Shown: positions 50,970 through 62,024, numbered from the stretch's first letter. The stretch: DNA of 64,000 bases from Pectobacterium versatile (GCF_020166435.1 NZ_JAINZP010000014.1:1-64000); one strand, 5' to 3'. Notes: generated by a model from the letters alone, not told the origin. Translations and numbers: made by a program.

Positions 50970-51689
50970 GTGATAATGAATGCAAAGTCGGTTATCAAAC
51001 CACTCCGCCGACCCCGTCTGTTGGCATTGATCGCGATGTTAGCACTTAACGGTTGCGCCTATATTCCGCATGATAAAGTTGTCACTGGGCCTACCACTGC
51101 CCAGCCGGGATCGCCAGTATTAGCGGGCCCTAATGGTTCTATTTTCCAAACTGTGCAGCCGATGAATTATGGCTATCAGCCTATGTTTGAAGATCGTCGC
51201 CCACGAAATATTGGCGACACATTGACGATCGTGTTGCAGGAAAACGTGAGCGCGAGTAAAAGCTCGTCCGCCAATGCAAGCCGAGATGGTTCGTCAACGT
51301 TTGGTTTGACGACGACGCCGCGCTATCTGGAAGGGCCTCTCGGTAATAATCGGGCAGCGCTGAATGCGACAGGAACAAACGAATTTACTGGTCAGGGTGG
51401 CGCGAACGCGAACAACACGTTTAGTGGCACGATTACGGTCACCGTGGGTCAAGTCCTCGCTAATGGCAACTTGCAGGTCGTTGGCGAAAAACAAATTGCA
51501 ATTAATCAGGGAACAGAGTTTATCCGTTTCTCTGGGGTAGTAAATCCGAGAACCATTAGTGGTAACAACTCGGTGCCATCAACCCAGGTCGCAGATGCGC
51601 GGATTGAATATGTCGGTAACGGCTATATTAACGAGGCGCAAAACATGGGCTGGTTACAGCGGTTCTTCCTCAATGTTTCTCCGTTCTAA
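50970..51689 (+). CDS. flgH: Flagellar L-ring lipoprotein FlgH
   Basis: A 239-residue outer-membrane lipoprotein with lipobox LNGC, then [30 protein letters not shown] and [23 protein letters not shown] at 50970 is 11 bases after AAGG; ATG at 50976 is an alternative start. The 175-base gap after flgG has no gene. Confidence 0.95.
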   Translation: MIMNAKSVIKPLRRPRLLALIAMLALNGCAYIPHDKVVTGPTTAQPGSPVLAGPNGSIFQTVQPMNYGYQPMFEDRRPRNIGDTLTIVLQENVSASKSSSANASRDGSSTFGLTTTPRYLEGPLGNNRAALNATGTNEFTGQGGANANNTFSGTITVTVGQVLANGNLQVVGEKQIAINQGTEFIRFSGVVNPRTISGNNSVPSTQVADARIEYVGNGYINEAQNMGWLQRFFLNVSPF

Positions 51690-51705
51690 GCTTAAGAGGC
51701 CTGCC

Positions 51706-52809
51706 ATGCGGATTGCATCATTTTTCACTGTACTGCTGACGTTATTGACGCTGAATGTTGCGTCGGCAGAGAGAATTCGCGATCTGGTTAATATCCAGGG
51801 TGTACGTGATAATGCGTTGATTGGTTATGGCTTGGTTGTTGGCCTAGATGGTTCTGGTGACCAAACTATGCAGACGCCGTTTACCACGCAAAGCTTAACC
51901 AACATGCTTTCCCAATTAGGGATAACTGTTCCTGCCGGAACCAACATGCAATTGAAAAACGTTGCTGCGGTAATGGTTACGGCCAATCTTCCTCCTTTTG
52001 GCCGAGCAGGACAAAATATTGACGTCGTCGTGTCTTCGCTCGGTAACGCGAAGAGCTTGCGAGGGGGGACGTTGTTAATGACCCCATTGAAAGGGGTAGA
52101 TAATCAGGTATACGCTTTGGCTCAAGGGAACGTCTTGGTTGGCGGTGCCGGTGCTTCCGCTGGCGGGAGCAGTGTTCAGGTTAACCAGCTTGCCGGTGGA
52201 CGAATCAGTAACGGTGCGGTTATTGAGCGAGAATTGCCTAGTACGTTCGGCGCATCAAATACGATTACGCTGCAACTGAAAAATGACGATTTTTCAATGG
52301 CGCAGAAAGTGAGCGATGCAATCAATCGTTCTGGATATGGCGGTACTGCTACTCCGCTGGACTCTCGCACCATTCAGGTACTTGCTCCGCATGGTAATAG
52401 TTCCCAGGTCCGCTTTTTGGCTGATGTCCAGAACATTGAAGTCAATGTTGGTATTCAGGACGCCAAAGTTGTGATCAATTCTCGCACGGGTTCTGTTGTG
52501 ATGAATCGTGATGTAACACTAGATAGTTGCGCTATCGCTCAGGGTAACCTTTCCGTGACGATTAACCAGCAGGCTAACGTCAGCCAGCCTAATACACCAT
52601 TTGGCGGTGGCCAGACGGTGGTGACTCCGCAAACAGAGATTTCGGTTCAGCAAGCGGGTGGCGCTTTACAACGAGTTAACTCTAGCGCCAATCTCAATAA
52701 CGTCGTACGTGCTCTGAATTCCTTGGGGGCAACGCCAATGGAGCTGATGTCTATTCTACAGGCGATGCAAAGTGCTGGCTGCTTGCGTGCCAAACTGGAA
52801 ATTATCTGA
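51706..52809 (+). CDS. flgI: Flagellar P-ring protein FlgI
   Basis: A 367-residue periplasmic protein with signal peptide (cut after NVASA). [26 protein letters not shown] and the two cysteines ([20 protein letters not shown]) agree with the family disulphide. I use the ATG at 51706 with AAGAGG upstream; the frame extends back into flgH. The stop overlaps flgJ by one base. Confidence 0.96.
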   Translation: MRIASFFTVLLTLLTLNVASAERIRDLVNIQGVRDNALIGYGLVVGLDGSGDQTMQTPFTTQSLTNMLSQLGITVPAGTNMQLKNVAAVMVTANLPPFGRAGQNIDVVVSSLGNAKSLRGGTLLMTPLKGVDNQVYALAQGNVLVGGAGASAGGSSVQVNQLAGGRISNGAVIERELPSTFGASNTITLQLKNDDFSMAQKVSDAINRSGYGGTATPLDSRTIQVLAPHGNSSQVRFLADVQNIEVNVGIQDAKVVINSRTGSVVMNRDVTLDSCAIAQGNLSVTINQQANVSQPNTPFGGGQTVVTPQTEISVQQAGGALQRVNSSANLNNVVRALNSLGATPMELMSILQAMQSAGCLRAKLEII

Positions 52810-53762
52810 TGAGTGATATGCAGACGCTGAATAACGCAGCCTATGATGCGCAGTCCCTGAATACGTTGAAGCGTGAAGTTTCAGGCAATCCTCAAAGCAA
52901 AGAGGGCATCAGGGCGGTTGCGCAACAAATGGAAGGCGTGTTTGTACAATTGATGATGAAAAGTATGCGTTCTGCGATTCCGCAGGATGGGCTTTTCAAC
53001 AGCGATCAGACGCGTCTGTATACCTCAATGTATGACCAGCAAATTGCTCAAGAGATCTCGACTAAGGGCAAGGGACTTGGGCTCGCGGATGTTATGGTTG
53101 AGCAATTGACCCGACAATCGCCAGATGCTACGGCGGCCAAAGCCGCTGTTCCATTAACCTTCGATGGTGATGTGCTTAAAAGCATGCCAACCGCGGCCGT
53201 GGAACAGATGGTACGTAAAGCGCTGCCCAAATTGCCCACTACGGGTTCAGCGTTGCCACTATCCAATAGTAATTTTGTGTCTCAGATTTCCTTACCTGCT
53301 CAGATTGCCAGCCAACATAGCGGTATACCTCACCACCTTATCATCGCCCAGGCTGCGCTTGAATCTGGCTGGGGGCAGCGTGAAATCCCTACCGAAGACG
53401 GGCGCCCAAGTCATAATCTGTTCGGTATCAAAGCAGGCAGTAGCTGGAATGGGCCGACAACAGAAATAACGACGACAGAGTATGAGCAGGGCGTGGCCAA
53501 AAAAGTAAAAGCCAGCTTCCGAGTGTACGATTCCTATATTGAGGCTATTGGCGACTATGTGAAATTGTTGACCAATAACCCACGCTATTCTGCTGTGATG
53601 AGCGCCGGAACGGCTGAGCAAGCAGCTCATGCGTTGCAAAAGGCGGGTTATGCGACCGACCCACAATATGCCCAGAAGCTGGTTAGCATGATCCAGCAAA
53701 TGAAGAGTTCTGGCGAGAAAGTGGCTAAAGCTTACACTCACGATTTGAGTCGGCTATTTTAA
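52809..53762 (+). CDS. flgJ: Rod-cap peptidoglycan hydrolase FlgJ
   Basis: A 317-residue two-domain protein. The N-terminal rod-scaffold domain includes VAQQMEGVFVQLMMKSMRSA. The C-terminal family-73 glucosaminidase domain has the catalytic Glu in QAALESGWGQREIP, then HNLFGIKAGSSW. It opens the wall for the rod. Confidence 0.96.
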   Translation: MSDMQTLNNAAYDAQSLNTLKREVSGNPQSKEGIRAVAQQMEGVFVQLMMKSMRSAIPQDGLFNSDQTRLYTSMYDQQIAQEISTKGKGLGLADVMVEQLTRQSPDATAAKAAVPLTFDGDVLKSMPTAAVEQMVRKALPKLPTTGSALPLSNSNFVSQISLPAQIASQHSGIPHHLIIAQAALESGWGQREIPTEDGRPSHNLFGIKAGSSWNGPTTEITTTEYEQGVAKKVKASFRVYDSYIEAIGDYVKLLTNNPRYSAVMSAGTAEQAAHALQKAGYATDPQYAQKLVSMIQQMKSSGEKVAKAYTHDLSRLF

Positions 53763-53771
53763 TTTTTTTAT

Positions 53772-53798
53772 TCAAGATTTGCGCTTCCTGACCGATAA
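53772..53798 (+). promoter_or_regulatory. Sigma-28 (FliA) promoter of flgKL
   Basis: TCAA, 15 bases, ACCGATAA: one mismatch in each box with exact spacing. It lies 90 bases before flgK, giving flgKL a class 3 promoter in addition to read-through from flgJ. Confidence 0.72.
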
Positions 53799-53888
53799 AG
53801 TAATTAACTTATGTAGCGTATTTGCTGCTTTCAGCATTTGGTTAATCGCGCAGGGCGACAAGAACCTGTGTAAAAGGAACAACACCCT

Positions 53889-55583
53889 ATGTCCAATTTA
53901 ATTAACACCGCGATGAGTGGCTTAAAAGGTGCACAGGTTGCGCTGAGTACAGTGAGTAACAACATTAGTAATCAGGCTGTTACTGGCTATAGTCGGCAGA
54001 ATGCGATACTTGAGCAGGCTATTAGCAGCAGCACATCTGCTGGATATATTGGTAACGGTGTCAATGTTGTTAGCATTAATCGCCAATACAATGAATTTAT
54101 CACCAATCAGCTGCGTGCTGCACAAACGACAAGCAGCTCGGTTTCTGCTTACTACGAGCAAATTTCCAAAATTGATAACCTACTCGCGAGTAGTACTACG
54201 AGCCTTTCATCAACAATACAAGGCTTCTTTTCAAACCTGCAGAACCTCACCAGCAATGCAGGCGATTCGTCTACTCGTCAAACTGTACTGGGTAAAGCGG
54301 AAGGGCTGGTAAACCAATTTAAAGTTACAGATAAATATTTGCGTGACATGGACAGTGGTCTGAATACACAGATTCAAAGTATTGTTGGCCAAGTGAACAC
54401 GTATACCGATCAGATTGCGTCTTTAAATAACGAAATTACGAAGCTAATGGGCGCGAATAGCGGTACGATGCCTAATGATTTGCTCGATCAGCGAGATCTT
54501 CTCGTCGATCAGCTTAATAAATTGGTCGGTGTTGATGTTACTGTTCAGGATGAGATTGTTTACAATGTAGCATTGAAAAATGGTACCAGCCTAGTTCAGG
54601 CTGGTACGAGCAATCAGTTAGTAGCAATAGGTTCCAGTAGCGATCCTACTCGTCTTACTATCGGATATAAAGACCGGACAAATGATGTTGTCACGTTGAA
54701 TGAAAGCACCTTAACCGGTGGCTCATTAGGCGGTTTGCTCTCTTTCCGTTCAGAGACTCTAGATGAGGCGCGTAATCAACTGGGGCAGTTAGCACTGGCA
54801 TTCGCTGATGCATTTAATACTCAACATCAGGAAGGTTATGATCGTAATGGTGTTAAAGGTGGCGATTTCTTCTCCTTTGGTAAGGCTGTTGTCCTGAATG
54901 ACAGTAAAAATAGCGGCAACGCAGCATTAACACCATCTTATACTGATACTAAAGACGTGCAGGCAACCAATTATTCGATTAAATATGATGGTAGTAATTG
55001 GCAAGTTACTCGTTTGTCTGATAATTCAAAATTTACAGCAACGGTAGACTCGTCTGACAACAGCCTGAATTTTGATGGCATCAAGATGGCTATCACAGGT
55101 ACACCTGCAACAAACGACAGTTTTGTGCTCAAACCAGTTAATGACGTGATTATCGATATGTCAGTGGCTATTTCCGATCCGAATAAGATCGCTGCTGCAT
55201 CCGTTAAGCTCGATGATGCGGGCAACCCAGTTGTTGATGGAAGCGGTAACCCTGTCTTTGGTGGTGTTAGCGATAATACTAACGCTAAGGCGTTGTTGGC
55301 GCTGCAGAATGAAAAAATCGTAGGTGGGAAGGCGAGTGTTTCTGGTGCATACGCCGGCTTGGTTGGGACGATTGGTAACCAGACCAGCACCTTGAAGATA
55401 AATAATACATCGCAGCAAAATGTTGTTAAGCAACTGACCGCAGAACAACAGTCCGTATCTGGCGTGAACTTAGATGAAGAGTACGGCGATCTGATGCGTT
55501 ATCAGCAATACTATATGGCAAATGCTCAGGTCATCAAAACAGCACAATCCATATTTGATGCACTTTTAGCGGCCCGTAGCTAG
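53889..55583 (+). CDS. flgK: Hook-filament junction protein FlgK
   Basis: A 564-residue junction subunit (HAP1). The N-terminus reads LINTAMSGLKGAQVALSTVS then NNISNQAVTGYSRQNAIL; the C-terminus GVNLDEEYGDLMRYQQYYMANAQVI is the conserved coiled region. The middle is variable and Asp/Asn/Ser-rich. Confidence 0.97.
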   Translation: MSNLINTAMSGLKGAQVALSTVSNNISNQAVTGYSRQNAILEQAISSSTSAGYIGNGVNVVSINRQYNEFITNQLRAAQTTSSSVSAYYEQISKIDNLLASSTTSLSSTIQGFFSNLQNLTSNAGDSSTRQTVLGKAEGLVNQFKVTDKYLRDMDSGLNTQIQSIVGQVNTYTDQIASLNNEITKLMGANSGTMPNDLLDQRDLLVDQLNKLVGVDVTVQDEIVYNVALKNGTSLVQAGTSNQLVAIGSSSDPTRLTIGYKDRTNDVVTLNESTLTGGSLGGLLSFRSETLDEARNQLGQLALAFADAFNTQHQEGYDRNGVKGGDFFSFGKAVVLNDSKNSGNAALTPSYTDTKDVQATNYSIKYDGSNWQVTRLSDNSKFTATVDSSDNSLNFDGIKMAITGTPATNDSFVLKPVNDVIIDMSVAISDPNKIAAASVKLDDAGNPVVDGSGNPVFGGVSDNTNAKALLALQNEKIVGGKASVSGAYAGLVGTIGNQTSTLKINNTSQQNVVKQLTAEQQSVSGVNLDEEYGDLMRYQQYYMANAQVIKTAQSIFDALLAARS

Positions 55584-55614
55584 TTTGACCATTTAATAAA
55601 GAGGAATTGATACC

Positions 55615-56568
55615 ATGCGCTTAAGTACCAGCATGATATACCAGCAAAATATGCAAGGCATTATTAATGGTCAGGCAACGTGGCAAAAAACAGGTGAGCA
55701 ATTGTCAACTGGAAAGCGGGTTGTCAATCCATCAGATGATCCGATCGCGGCTGCGGGTGCAGTTATGCTTGGTCAGGCACAATCAGAGAACGGTCAATAT
55801 ACGCTTGCACGTACATTTGCCAAACAAAGCATGTCCCTGGAAGAGTCTATTTTGGATAAGAGCGTTACTACGATTACCAGTGCATTGACTGAGGTAATCA
55901 AAGGCGGCGGCGTTCTGAGTGATGACGATCGTAAATCGGTTGCGACTTCTCTGCGTGGAATGAAAGCTGAATTGCTCAATATGGCTAACAGCACTGATGG
56001 TAACGGCAATTATATTTTTTCTGGCTATGAGACAGACAATGTTCCTTTTGTTGAGGGGGCTACAGGTGTTGAGTATTTAGGCGGAAACCAAGCTATTTCA
56101 CAACGGGTAGATGCGGCTCGAAATATGACGGTCAGCCATGTTGGTTCTTCTGTATTCAATGGAATAACCGGTGACGCTCAAAAAGAACCAGATGGTAGTA
56201 TTCAATCGGATTTATTTAAGACGTTGGATATTGCAATCAAATCTCTTGAAACGCCAATTGCAGATGCTGATGAGGCAACAAAAGCTAGTGTAGCTGCAGC
56301 GTTAGAGACAGCAAACCGTGGTTTAAAAAATTCGTTGAATAATATTTCAGCTGTCCGTGCAGAGTTAGGTATTCAGCTCAATGAAATTGATAACCTTGAT
56401 GCAATTGGTAAAGATCGCGATGTAGCAAACAAAACGACATTATCACAATTGCAGGATACTGATTGGTATGACGCTATTTCGTCTTACATCATGCAGATGT
56501 CTTCTCTGCAGGCTTCCTATACAGCTTTTCAGAATATGCAGGGAATGTCGCTCTTCCAGATGAGATAG
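55615..56568 (+). CDS. flgL: Hook-filament junction protein FlgL
   Basis: A 317-residue junction subunit (HAP3) of the flagellin superfamily: MRLSTSMIYQQNMQGI, GEQLSTGKRVVNPSDDPIAAAGA, and a C-terminal SYIMQMSSLQASYTAFQNM. It follows flgK by 31 bases and is the last gene of the run. Confidence 0.97.
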   Translation: MRLSTSMIYQQNMQGIINGQATWQKTGEQLSTGKRVVNPSDDPIAAAGAVMLGQAQSENGQYTLARTFAKQSMSLEESILDKSVTTITSALTEVIKGGGVLSDDDRKSVATSLRGMKAELLNMANSTDGNGNYIFSGYETDNVPFVEGATGVEYLGGNQAISQRVDAARNMTVSHVGSSVFNGITGDAQKEPDGSIQSDLFKTLDIAIKSLETPIADADEATKASVAAALETANRGLKNSLNNISAVRAELGIQLNEIDNLDAIGKDRDVANKTTLSQLQDTDWYDAISSYIMQMSSLQASYTAFQNMQGMSLFQMR

Positions 56569-56608
56569 TAGTAATAGAAAATGCTTATCTATTCTACTTC
56601 ACGGTTTG

Positions 56609-56635
56609 AATACGCTTAAACCGGGCGTATTTTTT
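56609..56635 (+). terminator. Terminator after flgKL
   Basis: AATACGC paired with GCGTATT, followed by a T-run, 41 bases after the flgL stop. Confidence 0.8.
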
Positions 56636-56832
56636 AGGCGTGTCACTCTTTTCATTATATTGAATGGATGACATGCCATTTTTTATTCACTCTCATTCTG
56701 AATTCTCTCTGCTATTTTTTATATAACATTTGCCACTTCATCACATCGGTGCATGCTGCCGTTGACCTGCTCTCCGTTGATTAATACACCGCGATGTTAG
56801 TAATGTCTTCATAAGCCACATGAGGACATCCC

Positions 56833-57088
56833 ATGAAGAAGCGTTTTCCGACGAACAGATCATCAGTATCCTCCGCGAGGCCGAAGCCGGGGGGGCGGCC
56901 CGGGAACTCTGCCGCAAGCATGCTATTTCAGACGCCACCTTTTACACCTGGCGTTTGGCGGCATGGAAGCCCCCGAAGTAAAGCGACTCAAGTCCCTTGA
57001 AGAGGAGAACGCCCGTCTCAAGAAGCTACTCGCTGAAGCCATGCCGGATAAGGAGGCGCTTCAGGTGGCTCTGGGCCGAAAGTTCTGA
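56833..57088 (+). pseudogene. IS3-family orfA, frameshifted
   Basis: Should encode a helix-turn-helix/leucine-zipper protein: MKKRFSDEQIISILREAEAG-type start, then RELCRKHAISDATFYTW and LKSLEEENARLKKLLAEAM. One T is missing at about 56847 (CGTTTTCC), and there is a deletion near 56955 (TWRLAAWK), so the frame breaks twice. orfA is needed for transposition, so this copy is probably unable to move by itself. Confidence 0.75.
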
Positions 57089-57111
57089 CGACAGACCAGA
57101 AGCGGGAAGCC

Positions 57112-57945
57112 GTGGAAGTCATGTGTGAGGCAACGGATCTGTCGCAACGTCGTGCCTGCAGGCTGGCAGGTCTGTCCCTGTCAACCTGCCGTTATTCGGC
57201 TCAGTGTCCGGCTGCTGACTCGCAGCTATCTCTACGCATCACAGAGCTGGCACTTGAACGCCACCGCTTTGGTTACCGACGTATCTGGCAGCTTCTGCGG
57301 CGTGAAGGTCTTTGCGTTAATCACAAGCGGGTTTACCGCATCTATCACCTTAATGGCCTGAGCGTAAAACGCAGACGGCGGCGTAAAGGGCTAGCAACGG
57401 AGCGGCTTTCGCTTCTGCGCCCGAATGCACCTAACCTGACCTGGTCGATGGATTTTTTCATGGATGCACTCGGCAGCGGCCGCCGGATTAAGTGCTTTAC
57501 CTGTGTGGATGATTTCACGAAGGAGTGCCTGACGATCACCACTGCATTCGGGATTACAGGCGTTCAGGTGACATGCATTCTGGACAAAATTGCGCTGTTT
57601 CGTGGCTATCCTGCGACGATAAGAACCGATCAGGGCCTAGAATTTACCTGCCGTGCGCTCGATCAATGGATTTTTGAGTATGGTGTTGAGTTGCGCTTAA
57701 TCCAGCCGGGTAAGCCAACTCAGAACGGATTTATTGAGAGCTTTAACGGCCGCTTTCGGGATGAATACCTGAATGAGCAGTGGTTCAGCGATATTCTTCA
57801 TGCCCGGAAAATCATTAATGACTGGCGGCAGGACTATAACGAGTGCAGACCTCATTCATCACTGAATTACCAGACATCATCTGAATTTGCAGCAGACTGG
57901 AGAAATGGAAAATTAGAAGGTAAACAAACCGACATTACTAACTGA
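57112..57945 (+). CDS. IS3-family transposase OrfB
   Basis: A 277-residue integrase-core transposase, apparently intact. HTH_21 region [23 protein letters not shown]; catalytic triad Asp in [12 protein letters not shown], Asp in RTDQGLEFT and Glu in [16 protein letters not shown]. It is normally made as a fusion with OrfA by frameshifting; here OrfA is broken. Confidence 0.9.
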   Translation: MEVMCEATDLSQRRACRLAGLSLSTCRYSAQCPAADSQLSLRITELALERHRFGYRRIWQLLRREGLCVNHKRVYRIYHLNGLSVKRRRRRKGLATERLSLLRPNAPNLTWSMDFFMDALGSGRRIKCFTCVDDFTKECLTITTAFGITGVQVTCILDKIALFRGYPATIRTDQGLEFTCRALDQWIFEYGVELRLIQPGKPTQNGFIESFNGRFRDEYLNEQWFSDILHARKIINDWRQDYNECRPHSSLNYQTSSEFAADWRNGKLEGKQTDITN

Positions 57946-57971
57946 TCGTTGTATCTAATACTGGGGGCAGG

Positions 57972-58226
57972 TCAAGACCACTGGGGATCTCGTCTGGGCC
58001 TGAGGCTTTGTAGTCCTTCAATACCATGTAAAGTAAACCAATTTATCCATCGACCGACGGATGAGCGAGCAGCGCAGAGCAGCCTGGCAACGTCTGCGAC
58101 GGTCATCCCGCGAGGTCGCATCAGCATGGCAGTGAGCCGTCTGGCGTAATTTTTATCGCGTGTCTGCTGGATTTCTTTACGCATCAGTCGTCGTTCTTCA
58201 TCAGGGATTACTGCTATGATCGGCAT
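57972..58226 (-). pseudogene. IS630-family transposase N-terminus, truncated
   Basis: 84 residues starting MPIIAVIPDEERRLM, then KNYARRLTAMLM and RSSVGRWINWFTLHGIEGLQSL: the helix-turn-helix part of an IS630 transposase. The catalytic part is gone; the IS3 end cuts it, and the TGA of the IS3 inverted repeat supplies the stop. Outside it, at about 58230-58305, an imperfect inverted repeat (CTCAGTCC and GGACTGAG) is probably the IS630 end. Confidence 0.82.
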
Positions 58227-58326
58227 AGCTCAGTCCGGTTGGTGATTTAGTGGTGTTTGGCGATTGATCAGATCGCTCAACTTGGACTGAGTTCCCTTCA
58301 AGTGATCTATTATTACGCAAAGCTAT

Positions 58327-59112
58327 TTAGGAAGTTGACAACTGGCTAAGAATATCAGCGAGTAAATCGAAAACCTCACTGAATAAATGTTCTGCGAAAG
58401 GGGGGATTAACGGAATTAATAAGCCTAGAGTCATGATCCCGACAGTGAGGGTAATTGGGAAGCCGACAACAAATATTGAGAGTTGAGGTGCGACACGATT
58501 CAACATGCCTAATGCTAGGTTGATAGTTAGCAAGAGGGTTATGATAGGAAGTGCTAGCATCAAGCCGTTAATAAAAATTAGTCCACCGGCGCGCGCAAGC
58601 GCGAGAAAGGCATGACTATTAATAGGATTGGCGCTGACGGGCAGAGTATAGAAACTATCTGCTAATAGAGAAATTAGCCAGAGATGACCGTCAAAGGTTA
58701 AAAACAGTAAAATTGCAAGAATATTTAGGAAACGAGCCACTACCTGCATATTCGGACCGCCCGTTGGATCAAAGAAGGTCGCAAAGGCAAGACCCATCTG
58801 TAAGCCAATGAGTTCGCCAGCATGACGAATAGCGGCAAATGCTAACTGCATTGACAGGCCGAGTGTAACGCCGATGAGAATTTGCTGTATTAGCAGCCAT
58901 ATGCCTGCGGCAGAAAAAATAGGCGTGGTGTTTAACGGCAAATAGGGTGCAACGAGCAAAGTAATCAGCACACCCAGACCAATTTTCACTCTATTACTTA
59001 TTGCTCTTTCGTTAAAGACTGGTGCGGTACTGATTAACGCAAGAATTCGGACAAAAGGCCAGAAAAACTGGCTAGCCCAATTCACCATGTCCCAACTGTT
59101 AAACGTCAGCAT
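58327..59112 (-). CDS. fliR: Flagellar export gate protein FliR
   Basis: A 261-residue inner-membrane export-gate protein with about six helices ([60 protein letters not shown]). It is the last gene of fliLMNOPQR, two bases after fliQ. IS remnants begin about 30-100 bases beyond its stop, so the original downstream context is lost. Confidence 0.95.
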   Translation of the reverse strand: MLTFNSWDMVNWASQFFWPFVRILALISTAPVFNERAISNRVKIGLGVLITLLVAPYLPLNTTPIFSAAGIWLLIQQILIGVTLGLSMQLAFAAIRHAGELIGLQMGLAFATFFDPTGGPNMQVVARFLNILAILLFLTFDGHLWLISLLADSFYTLPVSANPINSHAFLALARAGGLIFINGLMLALPIITLLLTINLALGMLNRVAPQLSIFVVGFPITLTVGIMTLGLLIPLIPPFAEHLFSEVFDLLADILSQLSTS

Positions 59113-59114
59113 GT

Positions 59115-59384
59115 TTACCCAATAATATTAGGTAACTGGCCGAATAGCGTACGCATATAATCCAGCATAAGATTTAACATCCAAGGCCCTGCGATCACTA
59201 AGGTGAGGAAGACAGTTAGGATTTTAGGGATAAACGACAGTGTCATTTCGTTTATCTGGGTGGCGGCCTGTAAAAGGCTAATAGTCAGTCCGCTGAGCAG
59301 TGCTGCCATCAAGGGAGGGGCTGCAAGTGCCAATGCGATTTTCATTGCTTCATAGCCAAGCGCCATCACCGATTCTGGTGTCAT
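59115..59384 (-). CDS. fliQ: Flagellar export gate protein FliQ
   Basis: An 89-residue two-helix export-gate protein: [20 protein letters not shown], then [19 protein letters not shown]. Same size as E. coli FliQ. Confidence 0.97.
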   Translation of the reverse strand: MTPESVMALGYEAMKIALALAAPPLMAALLSGLTISLLQAATQINEMTLSFIPKILTVFLTLVIAGPWMLNLMLDYMRTLFGQLPNIIG

Positions 59385-59404
59385 TGTCGCATTCCTCTAT
59401 TCGT

Positions 59405-60181
59405 CTAACTATAAAAACTTTGGGCTAATGAGCCGAGTAGCAGTTGCCAGCCATCGACTAATACAAAAAGCATTAATTTAAAGGGCAAAGAAATTGTTGC
59501 CGGAGGAACCATCATCATCCCCAGCGCCATCAATACACTGGCAACGACGAGGTCGATAATTAGGAAAGGAATAAATACGGTGAAACCAATTTGGAAAGCT
59601 GTTTTCAGCTCACTTGTCACAAATGCGGGGAGAAGTACACGCATGGGCACCGCTTCAGGCCCCTGAATCTCTGGAATTTCTGCCAGCCTGGTAAACAGGG
59701 CCAGATCGGTTTCCCGAGTCTGCCGCAGCATGAACTCACGTATAGGTTCTGCACCACGTTCGATAGCGACTTCCATGCTGATTCGATCCTGACTGAATGG
59801 AAGATAGGCTTCTTCATAAACGCGGTTTAATACCGGAGACATGACAAAGAATGTCAGAAAAAGCGTCAACCCTAACAATACTTGGTTCGGTGGCGCGGTT
59901 GGCGTGCCTAGCGCATTACGTAACAGGCTTAGTACAATGATGATACGGGTGAAGCTCGTCATCATTAGCAAGGCGGCAGGGAGAAACGTTAATGATGTGA
60001 GAAAAACCAGCGTTTGTACTGATAGCGTCCAGCTCTGCCCACCGTTAGGTAGCGGTTGCGTCACAATTCCGGGGAGCTGTGCCCATACTGATGGTGCCAT
60101 GAACAATAAACCGATGGCTAAACCATAGCACAGCGTGCGAGGCAAGGAGGTGATATGAAAATAATTAGGCAAGGTACTCAT
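59405..60181 (-). CDS. fliP: Flagellar export gate protein FliP
   Basis: A 258-residue export-gate protein with a cleavable N-terminal signal (VWAQLPG) and four helices. [23 protein letters not shown] and [28 protein letters not shown] are family signatures. Slightly longer than E. coli (245) at the N-terminus. The first four bases overlap fliO. Confidence 0.96.
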   Translation of the reverse strand: MSTLPNYFHITSLPRTLCYGLAIGLLFMAPSVWAQLPGIVTQPLPNGGQSWTLSVQTLVFLTSLTFLPAALLMMTSFTRIIIVLSLLRNALGTPTAPPNQVLLGLTLFLTFFVMSPVLNRVYEEAYLPFSQDRISMEVAIERGAEPIREFMLRQTRETDLALFTRLAEIPEIQGPEAVPMRVLLPAFVTSELKTAFQIGFTVFIPFLIIDLVVASVLMALGMMMVPPATISLPFKLMLFVLVDGWQLLLGSLAQSFYS

Positions 60182-60600
60182 TCCGATTTTTCCGGACGCT
60201 TTAAAACTTTCTTTAACAGTTGATTGAAATCTACCGGCTTGATATCGCCAGTGGAGGAACTGTCATTGGTTGGTTGTGCTGGGAGTGTATGCAGCGGCGT
60301 GATTTGCTGAGCCGTAACACCTAACACTAGCCAAGTATTATCAACCTCTACAATAACGACTCGTTCACGCTGCCCGACAGGACAACTGGACACCACTTTT
60401 AGCAACTTATTTTGCTTGGCTTGTGGGGCAAAGCCGAGTTTACGGGCAAGCCAAGCAATCAGTAGAATAAACAATAAAATACCAGCAAGCACACTACCAA
60501 CCTGCGTCAGTAACATACTGCCAGTAAGTGGTAGTTCAGTAACAAGAGTCGACTGTTGGCTTGCTACTGAAGTAGGGGATGATACCAAGGCTGTTGTCAT
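60178..60600 (-). CDS. fliO: Flagellar export assembly protein FliO
   Basis: A 140-residue membrane protein with one helix ([20 protein letters not shown]) and a cytoplasmic domain ([19 protein letters not shown], then [18 protein letters not shown]). It helps FliP assemble. It is the least conserved gene of the operon but in the standard place. Confidence 0.93.
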   Translation of the reverse strand: MTTALVSSPTSVASQQSTLVTELPLTGSMLLTQVGSVLAGILLFILLIAWLARKLGFAPQAKQNKLLKVVSSCPVGQRERVVIVEVDNTWLVLGVTAQQITPLHTLPAQPTNDSSSTGDIKPVDFNQLLKKVLKRPEKSE

Positions 60601-61013
60601 TAACGACTCAGGCGGCGCATACGTTCAGATGGTGTAATGATGTCTGTAATACGAACACCATACTTGTCAGATACGACGACGACCTCACCTTGGGCGATCA
60701 GGTAGCCATTGATTAGAATATCAAGCGGTTCTCCTGCTAAGCCATCAAGTGCAACAACAGAACCTTGTGTTAGGCGCAGCAGCTCTTTTATCGTCATTTT
60801 AGTCCGACCAAGCTCAACGGTGAGTTTGACAGGAATATCCAATATAAGATCGATATCTTGGAGGGCACCCAGCGGATCATGACCTTCTAGCGACTTAAAA
60901 ATGCCTTCTGTTGTCGCGGCCGGTTTTTCTGCAGCCTGCTGCTCGTTAAATGCATCAGCCCACAGATCGTCCACTGATTCCTTGTCGTCGGACGGTTTCT
61001 TGGTGTCACTCAT
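60600..61013 (-). CDS. fliN: Flagellar motor switch protein FliN
   Basis: A 137-residue C-ring protein. The acidic N-terminal tail (SDDKESVDDLWADAFNEQQ) precedes the SpoA domain (DIPVKLTVELGRTKMTIKELLRL; GVRITDIITPSERMRRL). It is the docking site for the export ATPase and contributes to CheY response. Confidence 0.97.
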   Translation of the reverse strand: MSDTKKPSDDKESVDDLWADAFNEQQAAEKPAATTEGIFKSLEGHDPLGALQDIDLILDIPVKLTVELGRTKMTIKELLRLTQGSVVALDGLAGEPLDILINGYLIAQGEVVVVSDKYGVRITDIITPSERMRRLSR

Positions 61014-62019
61014 GGGGCTGTTCCTCGTTATCCAGAGAATTCAATATAGGGTTAATCAAATGTTCAACACGTAGGGCATATTGCCCGTTCAATGTGCCAT
61101 ATTGGCTAGTCAATACAGGCACACCATCAACATGAGCAACGATTTTGTCAGGTTTGTCGATCGGTAATACATCACCGGGCTGCAACTTCAGAATTTTGGA
61201 CAGTCGCAGCGGAATATCAACAAAGCTTGCAACTAATTCCAATTCGGAATGTTGTACCTGTTTGGCTAGCGTGTCCCGCCAGCTCTGATCTTCCTGACGT
61301 GAGTTTTCCAATGGTGGATTCGCAAGCAGTTCACGCAGCGGTTCTATCATTGAAAAAGGAATACAGATGTTAAATTCACCAGTTAGCGAACCTATTTCAA
61401 CATGAAACGGCGTAGTAACAACAATATCATTAGGCGACGTTGTGATGTTGGTAAACTTGACCTGCATTTCTGAACGCACGTATTCGATGTCAAGTTTATA
61501 AATTGCATTCCAAGCTTCACCATAGGCTTCCAGAGCCAAGCGTAACATACGCTTAACCACGCGCTGCTCTGTGTGGGTAAATTCGCGACCTTCGACTTTT
61601 GTCGGGAAGCGTCCATCACCACCGAAAAGGTTATCTACGGCGATAAACACCAAACTTGGCGAAAATACGAATAACGCAGTGCCACGTAGTGGTTTTAAAT
61701 GAATAAGGTTCAGGTTTGTCGGTACCGGAAGATTCCTAGCAAACTCGTGATAAGGCTGGATCTTGATTCCACCCACAGTAATGTCGGGGCTACGGCGCAA
61801 CAGGTTAAACAATGCCATTCTAAATTGGCGCGCGAAACGCTCATTAATTATTTCTAATGCCTGTAAACGCTCACGGATAACGCGTCGCTGAGTATTCGGA
61901 TCATAGGGTTTAACATCCCCATCCGTTTTTGATGCCGCATTGGTGTCAGCATTGCTATCGCCGCTGTCGCCATTTAATAGTGCATCAATTTCTGCTTGTG
62001 AAAGAATACTATCGCCCAT
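61006..62019 (-). CDS. fliM: Flagellar motor switch protein FliM
   Basis: A 337-residue C-ring protein. The N-terminal CheY-P-binding peptide is GDSILSQAEIDALLNGD; the middle CheC-like domain has NLIHLKPLRGTALFVFSP; and the C-terminal SpoA domain binds FliN. It overlaps fliN by eight bases. Confidence 0.98.
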   Translation of the reverse strand: MGDSILSQAEIDALLNGDSGDSNADTNAASKTDGDVKPYDPNTQRRVIRERLQALEIINERFARQFRMALFNLLRRSPDITVGGIKIQPYHEFARNLPVPTNLNLIHLKPLRGTALFVFSPSLVFIAVDNLFGGDGRFPTKVEGREFTHTEQRVVKRMLRLALEAYGEAWNAIYKLDIEYVRSEMQVKFTNITTSPNDIVVTTPFHVEIGSLTGEFNICIPFSMIEPLRELLANPPLENSRQEDQSWRDTLAKQVQHSELELVASFVDIPLRLSKILKLQPGDVLPIDKPDKIVAHVDGVPVLTSQYGTLNGQYALRVEHLINPILNSLDNEEQPHE

Positions 62020-62024
62020 AATGG

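Larger units (their letters stand above)
56763..57974 (+). mobile_element. IS3-family element (probably IS407 group)
   Basis: 1212 bases. Left end TGACCTGCTCTCC, right end (complement) TGACCTGCCCCCAG. It encodes the usual orfA and orfB. The four bases outside each end (CCGT and AGAC) do not match, so no target duplication remains. The right end joins a truncated IS630 copy, pointing to insertion followed by deletion or recombination. Confidence 0.85.
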
